From NCBI RefSeq assembly GCF_002250655.1, contig NZ_NOZR01000022.1, positions 49,525-113,524 of the forward strand: 64,000 bases of DNA. Direction: 5' to 3'. A program made the translations under genes and the position numbers. Below the pieces are notes generated by a model. The model ran no database searches. It saw nothing but the letters and a program-made list of their open reading frames with translations, and was not told where the DNA came from. The stretch comes from Mycolicibacterium sphagni. GTDB lineage: Bacteria; Actinomycetota; Actinomycetes; Mycobacteriales; Mycobacteriaceae. Numbering within the stretch: the first letter of the stretch is position 1; every line of letters begins with the position of its first letter. Below, piece by piece: positions 8,110-19,042 of this stretch.

Positions 8110-9081
8110 TCAGAGCTCGGTGAGTCCGTCCAGATCTGCGGGTGTTTTGACGGCATGCGTCGCGACCCCCCGAAGTTCCCGTTTCGCGATGCCGGCCAGA
8201 GTGCCCGCGGGCGGGAACTCCACGATCGCCGAGCCCTCTGCGTTTTCAAAGAGCTGCCGCATGCTTTCGGTGCACAGATCCCAGCGCACCGGGCGGGTCA
8301 ATTGCGCGACGAGCTTCTCCATCGCGTCTTGAGCTGAAGCTACCGGTTGGCCGTCGGCGTTGCTCAGCAGTGTGGTGGTCGGCTCAGCGATGGCGACCTC
8401 GGCGGCTGCGGCCGCGTAGCCGTCGAGAGCGGAGGCCATGTAGTGCGTGTGGAAGGCGCCTGCGGTGGCCAGCTGGCGCACCCGGGCCTTGGCCGGCGGG
8501 TCCTCGGCCAGCTTCTCCAGGGCCGCGACCGCTCCGGCGGCCACGATCTGGCCTGCGGCGTTGCGGTTGGCGGGGATCAAGTCAAGAGCATCGAGGCGGG
8601 CCAGTACCTCGGCCTCGTCGCCGCCCAGGATCGCTGACATGCCGGTCGGCTCGATGGCGCAGGCCTTGGCCATCTCGGCGCCGCGGACGGCGGCCAGCTT
8701 CACCGCGTCGTCGGGGGAGATGACACCGGCGATCGCGTAGGCCGCGATCTCACCGACGGAGTGGCCTGCGACGACGGTCTTCCTGCCGGCCCAGATGCTC
8801 CCCGAGTCGCTGCGCTCCTGCCCGCCGGAAAGGCCGCGCTTCACCAGCTCGGCGTTGGCGAGCAGGGTGGCCGCCACGACGAGGGGCTGGGTGACCGCGG
8901 TGTCGGTGATCTCGTCAGCGGTCGCGGTGGTGCCCAACCGGGCCAGGTCCAAGCCGGCGATGTCGGACCAGATGGAGATCTGGTCGGCAGCGCCGGGCAG
9001 CTCGAGCCAATCGGTGAGCATGCCTGGAGTCTGGGATCCCTGGCCGGGAGCCAGCACAGCGATCACGGGTTCATGAGGCAC
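8110..9081 (-). CDS. fabD: Malonyl-CoA:ACP transacylase FabD with an extra in-frame loop
   Basis: A 323-residue transacylase that loads malonate onto AcpM, and the first gene of the FAS-II operon. The nucleophile elbow GHSVGE holds Ser108, and His211 lies in GAFHTHYM. Residues about 85-99 (SGGQERSDSGSIWAG) have no counterpart in the M. tuberculosis protein as I remember it, where only a few residues join the same strands. This insert is encoded by a 25-bp sequence also found in ptpA. The GTG at 9081 is used here; GTG at 9066 would match the M. tuberculosis N-terminus better. Confidence 0.95.
   Translation of the reverse strand: MPHEPVIAVLAPGQGSQTPGMLTDWLELPGAADQISIWSDIAGLDLARLGTTATADEITDTAVTQPLVVAATLLANAELVKRGLSGGQERSDSGSIWAGRKTVVAGHSVGEIAAYAIAGVISPDDAVKLAAVRGAEMAKACAIEPTGMSAILGGDEAEVLARLDALDLIPANRNAAGQIVAAGAVAALEKLAEDPPAKARVRQLATAGAFHTHYMASALDGYAAAAAEVAIAEPTTTLLSNADGQPVASAQDAMEKLVAQLTRPVRWDLCTESMRQLFENAEGSAIVEFPPAGTLAGIAKRELRGVATHAVKTPADLDGLTEL
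8799..8823. repeat. 25-bp dispersed repeat, copy 1 (inside fabD)
   Basis: This block matches 40663-40687 inside ptpA at 24 of 25 positions; the single difference is a/g at 8805 versus 40669. The shared core is GTCGCTGCGCTCCTGCCC. On the coding strand it supplies most of the extra loop just before the FabD nucleophile elbow. It is read in a different frame from the ptpA copy. Confidence 0.8.
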
Positions 9082-9129
9082 TCTTTAAGAGAACATTGTG
9101 AAACCGGATTTGCACGGTGTAAGAGATTA

Positions 9130-9167
9130 TGAACCTGGTCTTATGTTTTTGTGGGGTCTCCACAAAA
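9130..9167 (-). promoter_or_regulatory. FAS-II promoter candidate with MabR-type palindrome
   Basis: A perfect palindrome, TTTTGTGG-N5-CCACAAAA, lies at 9147-9167 between mabR and fabD. Downstream on the minus strand, CATAAT at 9135-9130 could be a -10 element, which would put the palindrome over the -35 region. MabR is known to bind the promoter of this operon. That this palindrome is its site here is inference from position and symmetry. Confidence 0.55.
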
Positions 9168-9217
9168 GTGCATGTGATGCGACTCCGCTGATATCTCGCC
9201 GCGATCTACCTGCGGGC

Positions 9218-10495
9218 TCAATTGTTCCCCGTGGTACCGACCAGTGGGGGTGTGAGCTGAGCAACAGAACTATTTGCCGTGGTGTGAGTAGTTGCTGGAT
9301 AACCCAGACGGCCCACGGTAGATGCCACTCGCAGGACGTAGGCATCACGCGGCAGCATGGGATCACGCCCGGTGAAGTCGGCGATCCGGCGCAGGCGGTA
9401 GCGGACCGTATTTGGATGAACGAACAGTTTTCTGGCACAGGCTTCGATCGCGCCGCCGCTGTCGAGGAAGGCGTCCAAGGTCTCGGTGAGCGCCGGCCCG
9501 GCATCGGCAAGCGGTCGCATGATCTCGGTGTGCAGCGCGGTGACCGCCGAGGGGTCGCCCAGAAGTGCTCGCTCGGGCAACAACTCTCGAGCCAGAACGG
9601 GTCGCGGTGCGCCGGTCCAGCCGGCGACGGCGTTCATCCCCGATATCGCCTCACTGGCGCTGTGGTGGGCCGCGCTGAGCATGGGCGCGGTCGGTCCGAT
9701 CACCACGGGGCTGTCGGCGAAAGCATTGATCAGGTCGTTGAAGAACCGGTCGGTGGGCCCGAGCGGACCGGAGATGATGCCGATGAGCCAGGTGCCGTGG
9801 ACATCGGCCAAGGCGCCGCGGCCGTGCCGCGCGGCGATCTCGCGGACGTCCTCGCTGGCCAATTCCGCCCGTCCCGGGGGCGGTGTGCCCACCACGACCG
9901 TCGCCGGGGCGGTGGTGTCCCAGTTGAGCGCGGCGGCCCGGGACAGGAGCTCCTGCCCGGTGTCGCCGCGGACGACGGCGTCGACGACGCTGGCCTCCAT
10001 CCGGCTGTCCCAGGCGCCGCGGGCCTCGGCGGCGTCGGCGTAGGACGAAGCCGCGGCGAAGGCCAGGTCGCGGCTGTAGCGCAGGATGCCGACGGACAGG
10101 GCGACGCGCTGCTCCTCGTTGCGGCCCAGGGCGGGCACGGCGGCCTCGAAGTACTCCATGCTCACGCGCACCATGTCGACGGTCTGGGCCAGCGCGATGC
10201 GGCGGGTGAGCTCCTGCGGGACCAGCGCGAACGCCTCGGCGGTGTAGCCGACGTTGCTCAGCGGGTCACGCACCCACTCGGCGAAGTTGACCACTGCGGT
10301 CTGCAGCACCAGCTGGACGCTGGCGCGTTGGGAGGCTTCCAGTTCGCCGAAGAACGGGAGGTGCTCGGTCATGGCCTGCACCGCCTGGGTGGCCAGCCGG
10401 CCGGAATGCTGCTTCAGCCGGCGCAGCGTCGACTCCGGGACGGTCTCGAGCAGCACCAGGGGGGAGCGCACCTCAAGCGACTCGTTGTCAGTCAC
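9218..10495 (-). CDS. mabR: FAS-II regulator MabR (PucR type)
   Basis: A 425-residue transcription factor of the PucR/CdaR type, in the position of Rv2242 directly upstream of fabD. The C-terminal helix-turn-helix is visible in HPNTVRYRLRRI at about residues 365-380. The long N-terminal half is the ligand-sensing part; the mycobacterial protein is known to respond to acyl-CoA and to control fabD-acpM-kasA-kasB-accD6. It begins with GTG at 10495. The 136-bp gap to fabD contains a perfect palindrome suited to its binding. Confidence 0.92.
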   Translation of the reverse strand: MTDNESLEVRSPLVLLETVPESTLRRLKQHSGRLATQAVQAMTEHLPFFGELEASQRASVQLVLQTAVVNFAEWVRDPLSNVGYTAEAFALVPQELTRRIALAQTVDMVRVSMEYFEAAVPALGRNEEQRVALSVGILRYSRDLAFAAASSYADAAEARGAWDSRMEASVVDAVVRGDTGQELLSRAAALNWDTTAPATVVVGTPPPGRAELASEDVREIAARHGRGALADVHGTWLIGIISGPLGPTDRFFNDLINAFADSPVVIGPTAPMLSAAHHSASEAISGMNAVAGWTGAPRPVLARELLPERALLGDPSAVTALHTEIMRPLADAGPALTETLDAFLDSGGAIEACARKLFVHPNTVRYRLRRIADFTGRDPMLPRDAYVLRVASTVGRLGYPATTHTTANSSVAQLTPPLVGTTGNN

Positions 10496-10544
10496 CCCTA
10501 AAAGCTACGCCGATTTTCTGGTTGTTCCCACCAAACGTGCTGAC

Positions 10545-13334
<2,790 letters not shown>

Positions 13335-13484
13335 CTTCAGCTCCTTAGTAGCTGGTGCAGGTTTTGCACCCTCTGCCCCCTATCGTGCCGCACTTGGGCC
13401 CGTACCGACGAGTAGTCAAAGTCGGGGGGTCGGTGAATTTCTCGCAGTGCGCCGAGCAGGGGCGTTAGCCGGTAACCTGCGGCT

Positions 13485-14054
13485 GTGCTGATCAGAAGTG
13501 CCCGCGGGCTGCGGATCGGCGGTCTGCTGGTCGGCAGCGCCGCCGCGGTGCTGGCCGCCGTGGTCGGCTGCACCAGCGTCACCGAGGGCCACGGGGGGGT
13601 CAACGCTGAGGACGCGCCGGCGTATCGGACGTCGATGTCGGTGTCGGTCTCGGAGTCGGCCGCCTCCTCCAGCGCCCGCGAGTCCGAACACCAGGCGTCG
13701 TTGACCACACAGGCCGTGCACGACACCTGCGAGACGCTGTCCACGTCGAGCGCCGACGCGATCGACGCGGTGAATGCCTACGTCAGTGCTTTCAATTCGG
13801 GCGCGACCGACGTCTCGGGTACCGAGGACCCAGCGGTGAATGCCCTCAACAAGAGCGCCGACGCCGTCGCAGGCAGCGTCACCGATGCGATCCCGGACCA
13901 GCTGAAGACCGCCTTCCAGGACTGGGTCGACGGCGCCCACCGCACAGCACAGGCGATCACCGCGCACGCGGCGCCCGGAGACTTCAACCAGACCATCCAA
14001 GACCTCAACGACACCAGGTCGAATGCGCTGAGCTTGTGCGACGCGACGTATTGA
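13485..14054 (+). CDS. Putative lipoprotein of unknown function
   Basis: A 189-residue exported protein in the recalled position of Rv2240c. The signal peptide ends in a lipobox-like VVGC at about residues 26-29, so it is probably lipid-anchored at the outer face of the cytoplasmic membrane. The mature part is rich in Ser, Thr, Ala and Asp with a low-complexity stretch (SVSVSESAASSSARES), and contains two later cysteines (CETL and LSLC) that could form a disulfide. No catalytic motif is seen. It starts with GTG and is divergent from aceE. Confidence 0.7.
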   Translation: MLIRSARGLRIGGLLVGSAAAVLAAVVGCTSVTEGHGGVNAEDAPAYRTSMSVSVSESAASSSARESEHQASLTTQAVHDTCETLSTSSADAIDAVNAYVSAFNSGATDVSGTEDPAVNALNKSADAVAGSVTDAIPDQLKTAFQDWVDGAHRTAQAITAHAAPGDFNQTIQDLNDTRSNALSLCDATY

Positions 14055-14137
14055 TTCCGACCGCAGGGCGAGTAATCGCCGGTGTCGTGCGACGATAGGC
14101 CTAGACAGCCGACCCTGATTTGAAGGAGGTTCCGACG

Positions 14138-14566
14138 GTGGTCCCGGAGGGTGGCCCCTCGAGCTACGGACAAAAGCTGGGCATCCAAAAAGATCATGTC
14201 GTGCAGGAGCTGGGCTGGGATGAGGACAGTGACGACGACATCCGTGCCGACGTCGAGGACGCCAGCGGCGGGGAACTGCTCGACGAGGATGCCGACGAAG
14301 TCGTCGATGTGGTGCTGCTGTGGTGGCGCGACGGTGACGGTGACCTGGTAGATCGGCTGATGGACGCGATCGCGCCGCTGGCCGACGACGGCATCATCTG
14401 GGTACTCACGCCCAAGACCGGAAAGCCTGGCCATGTACTTCCCGCCGAGATCGCCGAATCGGCGCCGACCGCGGGTTTGATGCAGACTTCCTCGGCGAAT
14501 CTGGGTGACTGGAGCGCCAGCCGGTTGGTGCAGCCGAAATCGAAGGCGGCCGGGAGGCACTCGTGA
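14138..14566 (+). CDS. DUF3052-type protein upstream of ahpE
   Basis: A 142-residue acidic cytosolic protein that I recognise as the Rv2239c/DUF3052 type, without known biochemical function. The reading frame is open from a TTG at 14120, but a strong ribosome binding site, GAAGGAGG, lies at 14122-14129. The start is therefore placed at the GTG at 14138. The N-terminal half carries dense Asp/Glu runs (DEDSDDDIRADVEDAS); the C-terminal part ends LGDWSASRLVQPK. It overlaps ahpE by GTGA, so the two are translationally coupled, which suggests a link to peroxide defence. Confidence 0.75.
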   Translation: MVPEGGPSSYGQKLGIQKDHVVQELGWDEDSDDDIRADVEDASGGELLDEDADEVVDVVLLWWRDGDGDLVDRLMDAIAPLADDGIIWVLTPKTGKPGHVLPAEIAESAPTAGLMQTSSANLGDWSASRLVQPKSKAAGRHS

Positions 14567-15027
14567 GCGTTGGGGTCGGATCGCCCGCCCCTGACTTCAC
14601 GCTGAAAGACCAGAACGGTCAGCCCGTCACGCTCAGTGACTTCCGCGGTCGCAAGAACGTGTTGCTGGTGTTTTTCCCACTGGCGTTCACCGGCATCTGC
14701 CAGGGCGAACTCGACGAGATTCGCGATCACCCGGCGGTCTACTCCAATGACGGCACCGCGACGCTGACGATCTCGGTCGGCCCGCCCCCGACACACAAGG
14801 TGTGGGCGACCCAGAGCAATTTCGCATTCCCGGTGCTTTCCGATTTCTGGCCGCACGGTGCGGTCGCGCAGGCGTACGGGGTGTTCAACGACGCCGCCGG
14901 CATTGCCAACCGCGGCACCTTCGTGATCGACCGGGACGGGATCGTCCGCTTCGCGGAGTGCAAGGAGCCTGGCGAGGCGCGCGATCAGGCGGTCTGGACT
15001 CAGGCGCTGGCCGCGCTGGCGGTCTGA
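14563..15027 (+). CDS. ahpE: One-cysteine peroxiredoxin AhpE
   Basis: A 154-residue thiol peroxidase that reduces peroxides and peroxynitrite in the cytosol. The peroxidatic cysteine is Cys46 in PLAFTGICQGELD, the arrangement of mycobacterial AhpE, and there is no obvious resolving cysteine nearby. A second cysteine in FAECKEPG near the C-terminus is absent from the M. tuberculosis protein as I recall it (there FAEMKQPG). It starts with GTG, overlapping the stop of the DUF3052 gene. Confidence 0.94.
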   Translation: MSVGVGSPAPDFTLKDQNGQPVTLSDFRGRKNVLLVFFPLAFTGICQGELDEIRDHPAVYSNDGTATLTISVGPPPTHKVWATQSNFAFPVLSDFWPHGAVAQAYGVFNDAAGIANRGTFVIDRDGIVRFAECKEPGEARDQAVWTQALAALAV

Positions 15028-15074
15028 GCAGGATTTCCCTGCACCGGCGCCCGCCGTGTAACCTGCCCGGGCAC

Positions 15075-15149
15075 GGGCGCGTAGCTCAGTGGTAGAGCTC
15101 TGGTTTTACACACCAGCGGTCGGCGGTTCGATACCGTCCGCGCCCACCA
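15075..15149 (+). tRNA. tRNA-Val (anticodon UAC)
   Basis: A complete cloverleaf of 75 nt with encoded CCA. The acceptor arms are GGGCGCG (15075-15081) and CGCGCCC (15139-15145). The D arm is GCTC/GAGC. The anticodon stem is CTGGT/ACCAG around loop TTTACAC, giving UAC at 15107-15109 (reads GUA, valine). The T loop is TTCGATA. It sits exactly where the conserved gene order gives way to the accessory block. Confidence 0.95.
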
Positions 15150-15174
15150 AGAAGGTCATCGCCGCGGCGAGTGA

Positions 15175-16326
15175 CTACACCGCGATGAGCGGGCGAGTGA
15201 TCGTGTCCTCGTCGACTGGCTGGTACGGACCTGGCTTGGGAGCAGGCCTGCCGCCAGGAAAGGCCAGCCGCACGATGGTGCGCTGAACCGAGCCGAGCTG
15301 CCGGCCGAACCTGCCGCTGTTGTAGGGCAGTCCGTAGCGTTCGCAGAGGTCTTTGACCTTGGGTGCGATCTGGGCGTAGCGGCTCGACGGCATGTCCGGG
15401 AAGAGGTGGTGTTCGACCTGGTAACCAAGATTCCCGGACAGCACGTGAAACAGCGGCGAGCCTTCGATGTTGGCGGCACCGAGCAGTTGTCGCAGGTAGA
15501 AGTGGCCGCTGGTCTCGTCTTCGACCTCGTCCTTGCTGAAGGTGTAGGTCTGGTCGGGAAAGTGGCCGCAGAAGATGATCGAGTACGACCACACGTTGCG
15601 GATGATGTTGGCGGTGAAATTCGCTTTCAGGGTCGACTTGAAACCCCTACGGCCGGACAGCGCAGGAAAGGCGATGTAGTCCTTGACGATCTGGCGCCAC
15701 GCCTTGTGCCCCATACCGCGGAGTTCGCGGCGGACCTGTTCCTTGCTCTTGTCGCCGGCCCTGATGGCCTTGTAGTCCAGGTCGTGGGCGGCGACGCCCC
15801 ACTCGAAGAACGCGGCGAGAATCAGGTTGTATATCGGCTGGAAAAGATAGACAGGATGCCACTTTTGATGCGGGTCGATCCGCATGATCTCGTAGCCGAG
15901 ATCCTTGTCCTTGCCGCGAATATTGGTGAAGGTGTGGTGGACGTAGTTGTGCGAGTGCTTCCACGCCTCTGGGGTCGACGCGCTGTCCCAGTCCCACGAC
16001 GCGGAGTTGATGTTGGGGTCTTGCATCCAGTCCCACTGGCCGTGCATCACGTTGTGTCCGATCTCCATGTTCTCCAAGATCTTCGCGATGGAGAGCACGG
16101 CAGTGCCCAGCAGCCAGGCGGGCCGATAACGGGAGCCGAGCAGGATCCCGCGCGAGAGCAGTGCCAGTTGGCGGTGCAACGCGATGATGGTGCGGATGTA
16201 GTGCGCGTCGCGGTCGCCGAGGCTGTTGAAGACCTCGTCGTGGATTGCGTCGAACTCCTTGCCGATCGCCTCGATCTGTTCCTCGCTGAGGTGTGCGATC
16301 GGGCTGTCAATCATCGATTCGGGCAT
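15175..16326 (-). CDS. Membrane acyl-CoA/fatty acid desaturase
   Basis: A 383-residue di-iron integral membrane desaturase. The three histidine boxes are HNVMH at 91-95, HSHNYVHH at 124-131 and QVEHH at 303-307. Hydrophobic segments near residues 70-85 and 160-180 fit membrane spans. It follows the ferredoxin reductase gene by 9 bp on the same strand. This mirrors the DesA3/Rv3230c electron-transfer pair known in mycobacteria, so an acyl-CoA substrate is likely, but double-bond position cannot be told. The genes lie next to the tRNA and outside the conserved synteny. Confidence 0.9.
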   Translation of the reverse strand: MPESMIDSPIAHLSEEQIEAIGKEFDAIHDEVFNSLGDRDAHYIRTIIALHRQLALLSRGILLGSRYRPAWLLGTAVLSIAKILENMEIGHNVMHGQWDWMQDPNINSASWDWDSASTPEAWKHSHNYVHHTFTNIRGKDKDLGYEIMRIDPHQKWHPVYLFQPIYNLILAAFFEWGVAAHDLDYKAIRAGDKSKEQVRRELRGMGHKAWRQIVKDYIAFPALSGRRGFKSTLKANFTANIIRNVWSYSIIFCGHFPDQTYTFSKDEVEDETSGHFYLRQLLGAANIEGSPLFHVLSGNLGYQVEHHLFPDMPSSRYAQIAPKVKDLCERYGLPYNSGRFGRQLGSVQRTIVRLAFPGGRPAPKPGPYQPVDEDTITRPLIAV

Positions 16327-16335
16327 TCGAGGCTC

Positions 16336-17424
16336 CTAGAGGTCGAGGGTGATGTCGCCGTCGGGGGAATTCACGCAGGTTCGAATCTCGGTACCCGCGC
16401 GGGTGACGTCCCCGGTCCGCAGGTCGCGTACCGAGCCGTTAGTGAGCATGCCCGTACAGGTGTGGCAGATCCCCATCCGGCAGCCGTAGGGCAGAACGGC
16501 GCCCGCGTTCTCGCCTGCGACGAGAATTGCTGTTGCGCCGTCACATTCGGCGCTGATGTCACTGCCGGCGAAGGTGATGGTGCCGCCCTGGCCGATCGCC
16601 CCGGTCAGCAGCATGTGCTCGAAAGACTCCATGTGAAGCCGTTCCGGCACGCCTGCGGCATTGAAGTGCTCTTGGAGCGCGTCCAGCATCCCGCCAGGAC
16701 CGCACGCGTAGGTTTCGCGCTCTCGCCAGTCCGGACACACCTCGTCGAGGGATGCGGGCAGCAAGCGGCCCTCTTCGCTGGTCGCTCGCTGGATGACCCG
16801 GTAGCCGTCGTGCCGCTCGGCGAGTGCGGCCAGGTCGGCGGCGAAGATCGCCTCGGAATGTGTTCGCGCAGAGTGAATGTGCAGCGCGTCCGGAAAGTCG
16901 CCACGGCGGCTGAGCGAACGCAGCATCGCCATGACCGGCGTGACACCGCTACCGGCGGTGAGAAACAGCAGCTTCGCCGGCGCGGCCGGCAGCGTGAACT
17001 CGCCTTCGACGCTGCCGAGCGTCACGATCGACCCGGCGGCCTGCGAGCTGCTGAGAAACCTCGAGACGACCCCGTTTTCGGTGCGTTTGACGGTGATCGT
17101 GATCTGTCCGTCCGGGCGCGCGGCATCGCTGCTCAACGAGTAGGCGCGCCACTGCCGCTTACCCTCGACATCGAAGCCGATCCGCACGTACTGCCCAGCC
17201 TTGTGGCCCACCCACCGGAACCCCGGGGTGATGAACACCGTCACGGCATCCTCGGTCTCCCGGTGGACGCGTTCGATGCGGCCGCGCCGTTCCACGACCG
17301 ACCACAGGGGGGTGATGAGCTCGAGATAGTCATCGATCTTGAGCGGCCACGTGAAGTACCCGAGTCCGCGGACGGCAAGTCGGGCCAGTCTTGGCAACAC
17401 AACTTCGGATCCGCGCTCCGGCAT
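16336..17424 (-). CDS. Flavin/2Fe-2S reductase partner of the desaturase
   Basis: A 362-residue electron-transfer protein: an FAD-binding domain, an NAD(P)-binding domain (LFLTAGSGVTPVMAML) and a C-terminal plant-type ferredoxin domain. The 2Fe-2S ligands are visible as Cys315, Cys320, Cys323 (PYGCRMGICHTC) and Cys350 (TCVNSP). It would pass electrons from NAD(P)H to the desaturase encoded 9 bp downstream, as Rv3230c does for DesA3. Length and domain order fit that family. Confidence 0.9.
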   Translation of the reverse strand: MPERGSEVVLPRLARLAVRGLGYFTWPLKIDDYLELITPLWSVVERRGRIERVHRETEDAVTVFITPGFRWVGHKAGQYVRIGFDVEGKRQWRAYSLSSDAARPDGQITITVKRTENGVVSRFLSSSQAAGSIVTLGSVEGEFTLPAAPAKLLFLTAGSGVTPVMAMLRSLSRRGDFPDALHIHSARTHSEAIFAADLAALAERHDGYRVIQRATSEEGRLLPASLDEVCPDWRERETYACGPGGMLDALQEHFNAAGVPERLHMESFEHMLLTGAIGQGGTITFAGSDISAECDGATAILVAGENAGAVLPYGCRMGICHTCTGMLTNGSVRDLRTGDVTRAGTEIRTCVNSPDGDITLDL

Positions 17425-17618
17425 GGTGGAGCCTTTCGTGATCGGGTGTCTGTTAGCGAGCGTCCCTGAGCAAGAAAGTGCGCTGCGTCACACTTCTACC
17501 CGACGAGATGGAAGGCCAAACACGCGACACGGGTATGCGTGGGATGAGCCGAACGACCGCGGCCTCGACATTTGGGAAAGCGCTGATCGCACCCATCACT
17601 GTGGTGCATCGTGGAGTG

Positions 17619-18338
17619 ATGGTTAATCGGCGATGGAATGGGTCCGACGAGGCCAAGAGCGGCTACGTCAACGAGCTGTTCTCGGCACTCGCTCCGCGTT
17701 ATGACGCAATGACCGATGTGTGGACGTTCGGGCTCCATCGGTTGTGGAAGCGCCAAGCCATGGAGCTGTGCCCGCCGAAACCTGGCGAACGAGTGTTGGA
17801 CGTCGCGAGCGGGACGGGAGATCTGGCGTTCGCGGAGGCCGCGGCGGTCGGCCCGGGAGGTCAGGTCGTCGGCGTGGATGCGTGCGCCGCGATGTTGGAT
17901 GTCGCCCGACGGCGAGGGCGAGGTCCGGTGGAGTTCCAGGAGGGCGATGCCACGGATCTTCAGTTCCCGGATGAAACATTCGACGTTGTCACGATCGGCT
18001 ACGGGCTGCGCAACGTCGCCGACCGGCCGAAGGCGCTGCGTGAATTCCATCGCGTCCTGCGGCCGGGTGGCCGGCTGATGGTGCTCGATTTCAGCACGCC
18101 GACCTCCAAGCCGCTGAAGGGACTCCACGACTTTTTCTACTTCGGCGCGATGCCGAAGGTCGGCCGCGTCGTCGCGTGGCATCGCGACGCACACCACTAC
18201 ACCGCCGACTCGATCCGAACCTGGCTGTCACGAGACGAGCTGCGCGCGATGATGCGCGAAGCGGGCTTCGCCGACGCCCGCTATGTCTCGCTGACCACCG
18301 GGTTTTCCACCGTCCATCTGGGCTCGCGCGCCGATTAA
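17619..18338 (+). CDS. UbiE/MenG-like SAM methyltransferase
   Basis: A class I methyltransferase of the UbiE/COQ5 type. The SAM motif VLDVASGTGDLAF, the later VTIGYGLRNVADR and LRPGGRLMVLDFSTP are characteristic of quinone C-methyltransferases. The open frame extends up to 17478, but ATG at 17619 is preferred because GTGGAG precedes it and the upstream residues look random; this gives 239 residues. Its place in an accessory block, away from other menaquinone genes, suggests a paralogue, possibly with another substrate. It ends overlapping the convergent GntR gene by 4 bp. Confidence 0.8.
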   Translation: MVNRRWNGSDEAKSGYVNELFSALAPRYDAMTDVWTFGLHRLWKRQAMELCPPKPGERVLDVASGTGDLAFAEAAAVGPGGQVVGVDACAAMLDVARRRGRGPVEFQEGDATDLQFPDETFDVVTIGYGLRNVADRPKALREFHRVLRPGGRLMVLDFSTPTSKPLKGLHDFFYFGAMPKVGRVVAWHRDAHHYTADSIRTWLSRDELRAMMREAGFADARYVSLTTGFSTVHLGSRAD

Positions 18339-18994
18339 TTCGGTTGCGGCAGTTCGCCAATCAGCTCGTCGAGGAAATTCCCGGCTTCGTGGCCGGCTCG
18401 GTCGACGTCTTGGTCAATGATGGCCTCGATCAGTTCTGTGTGGTCGACATGTCTGTGTGAAACCGCAACACTGTCGGCCACTGCCTCGGTTAGCCCGCGG
18501 TACAGCTCGATGAGCACCTCGTTGTGCGATGCCCGCACCACCGCGAAGTGCAACCGCGCATCTTCGCGGGAGAACTCGGCCCGGTCTGCTTTGACATGCT
18601 GGGCGTTGCGGCGCGCGAGCAGGTCATGAAGCTCAGTGAGGTCGTCGTCGGTGCGGGCGACGGCCGCAAGGCGCGCCGCTTCGACCTCCAGGCAGCGGCG
18701 GACCTGAAGCACCTCACGGAGCCGCGAGCCACACATCCGGTTGAGCGCCCCCGAGATCTCGCTGGTGGCCCGGACGTACGTCCCGTCGCCACGCCGGACC
18801 TCGAGGATCCCGCTGTGTGCCAGCGCGCGCACCGCTTCCCGCACGGTATTGCGGCCGACCCCCAGCGCCGTAGCCAAGCCGGGCTCGGTCGGGATACGCG
18901 AGCCCACCGGCCATTCGCCCGAGGCAATCGTCTGTCGTAGCTGGTCGATGGCGTGGTCGACCAGCCCGGTGTGGCGCGCGGCGGCTAGCGGCAT
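18335..18994 (-). CDS. GntR family regulator (FadR subfamily)
   Basis: A 219-residue regulator. The N-terminal winged helix (residues about 10-75) includes ALGVGRNTVREAVRALAHSG. The C-terminal all-helical FCD domain carries the metal/ligand histidines in DARLHFAVVRASHN and SHRHVDHTELIEAI. It diverges from an MFS transporter with only 48 bp between them, and a palindrome lies in that gap. It most likely represses the transporter and itself. Ligand unknown. Confidence 0.88.
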   Translation of the reverse strand: MPLAAARHTGLVDHAIDQLRQTIASGEWPVGSRIPTEPGLATALGVGRNTVREAVRALAHSGILEVRRGDGTYVRATSEISGALNRMCGSRLREVLQVRRCLEVEAARLAAVARTDDDLTELHDLLARRNAQHVKADRAEFSREDARLHFAVVRASHNEVLIELYRGLTEAVADSVAVSHRHVDHTELIEAIIDQDVDRAGHEAGNFLDELIGELPQPN

Positions 18995-19008
18995 CCAAAC
19001 ATCCTTTT

Positions 19009-19025
19009 CATCCGATCATAGGATG
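19009..19025. promoter_or_regulatory. Palindrome between GntR and MFS genes
   Basis: CATCC-N7-GGATG is a perfect inverted repeat at 19009-19025, inside the 48-bp gap between the divergent starts at 18994 and 19043. Its size and position fit a GntR operator controlling both genes. Assignment is by position only. Confidence 0.5.
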
Positions 19026-19042
19026 TATGGCAGGATAGCGCG

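Noticed and set aside
8005..8337. Open frame reading through the repeat array on the plus strand (repeated YFVRNWLC-like peptide)
   Set aside because: It is generated because 24 is a multiple of three, runs antisense into fabD, and has no ribosome binding site.
15406..17469. A 687-codon open frame antisense to the desaturase and reductase
   Set aside because: Both minus-strand genes show intact catalytic motifs; the plus-strand reading is a Gly/Arg/Val-rich shadow with no domain.
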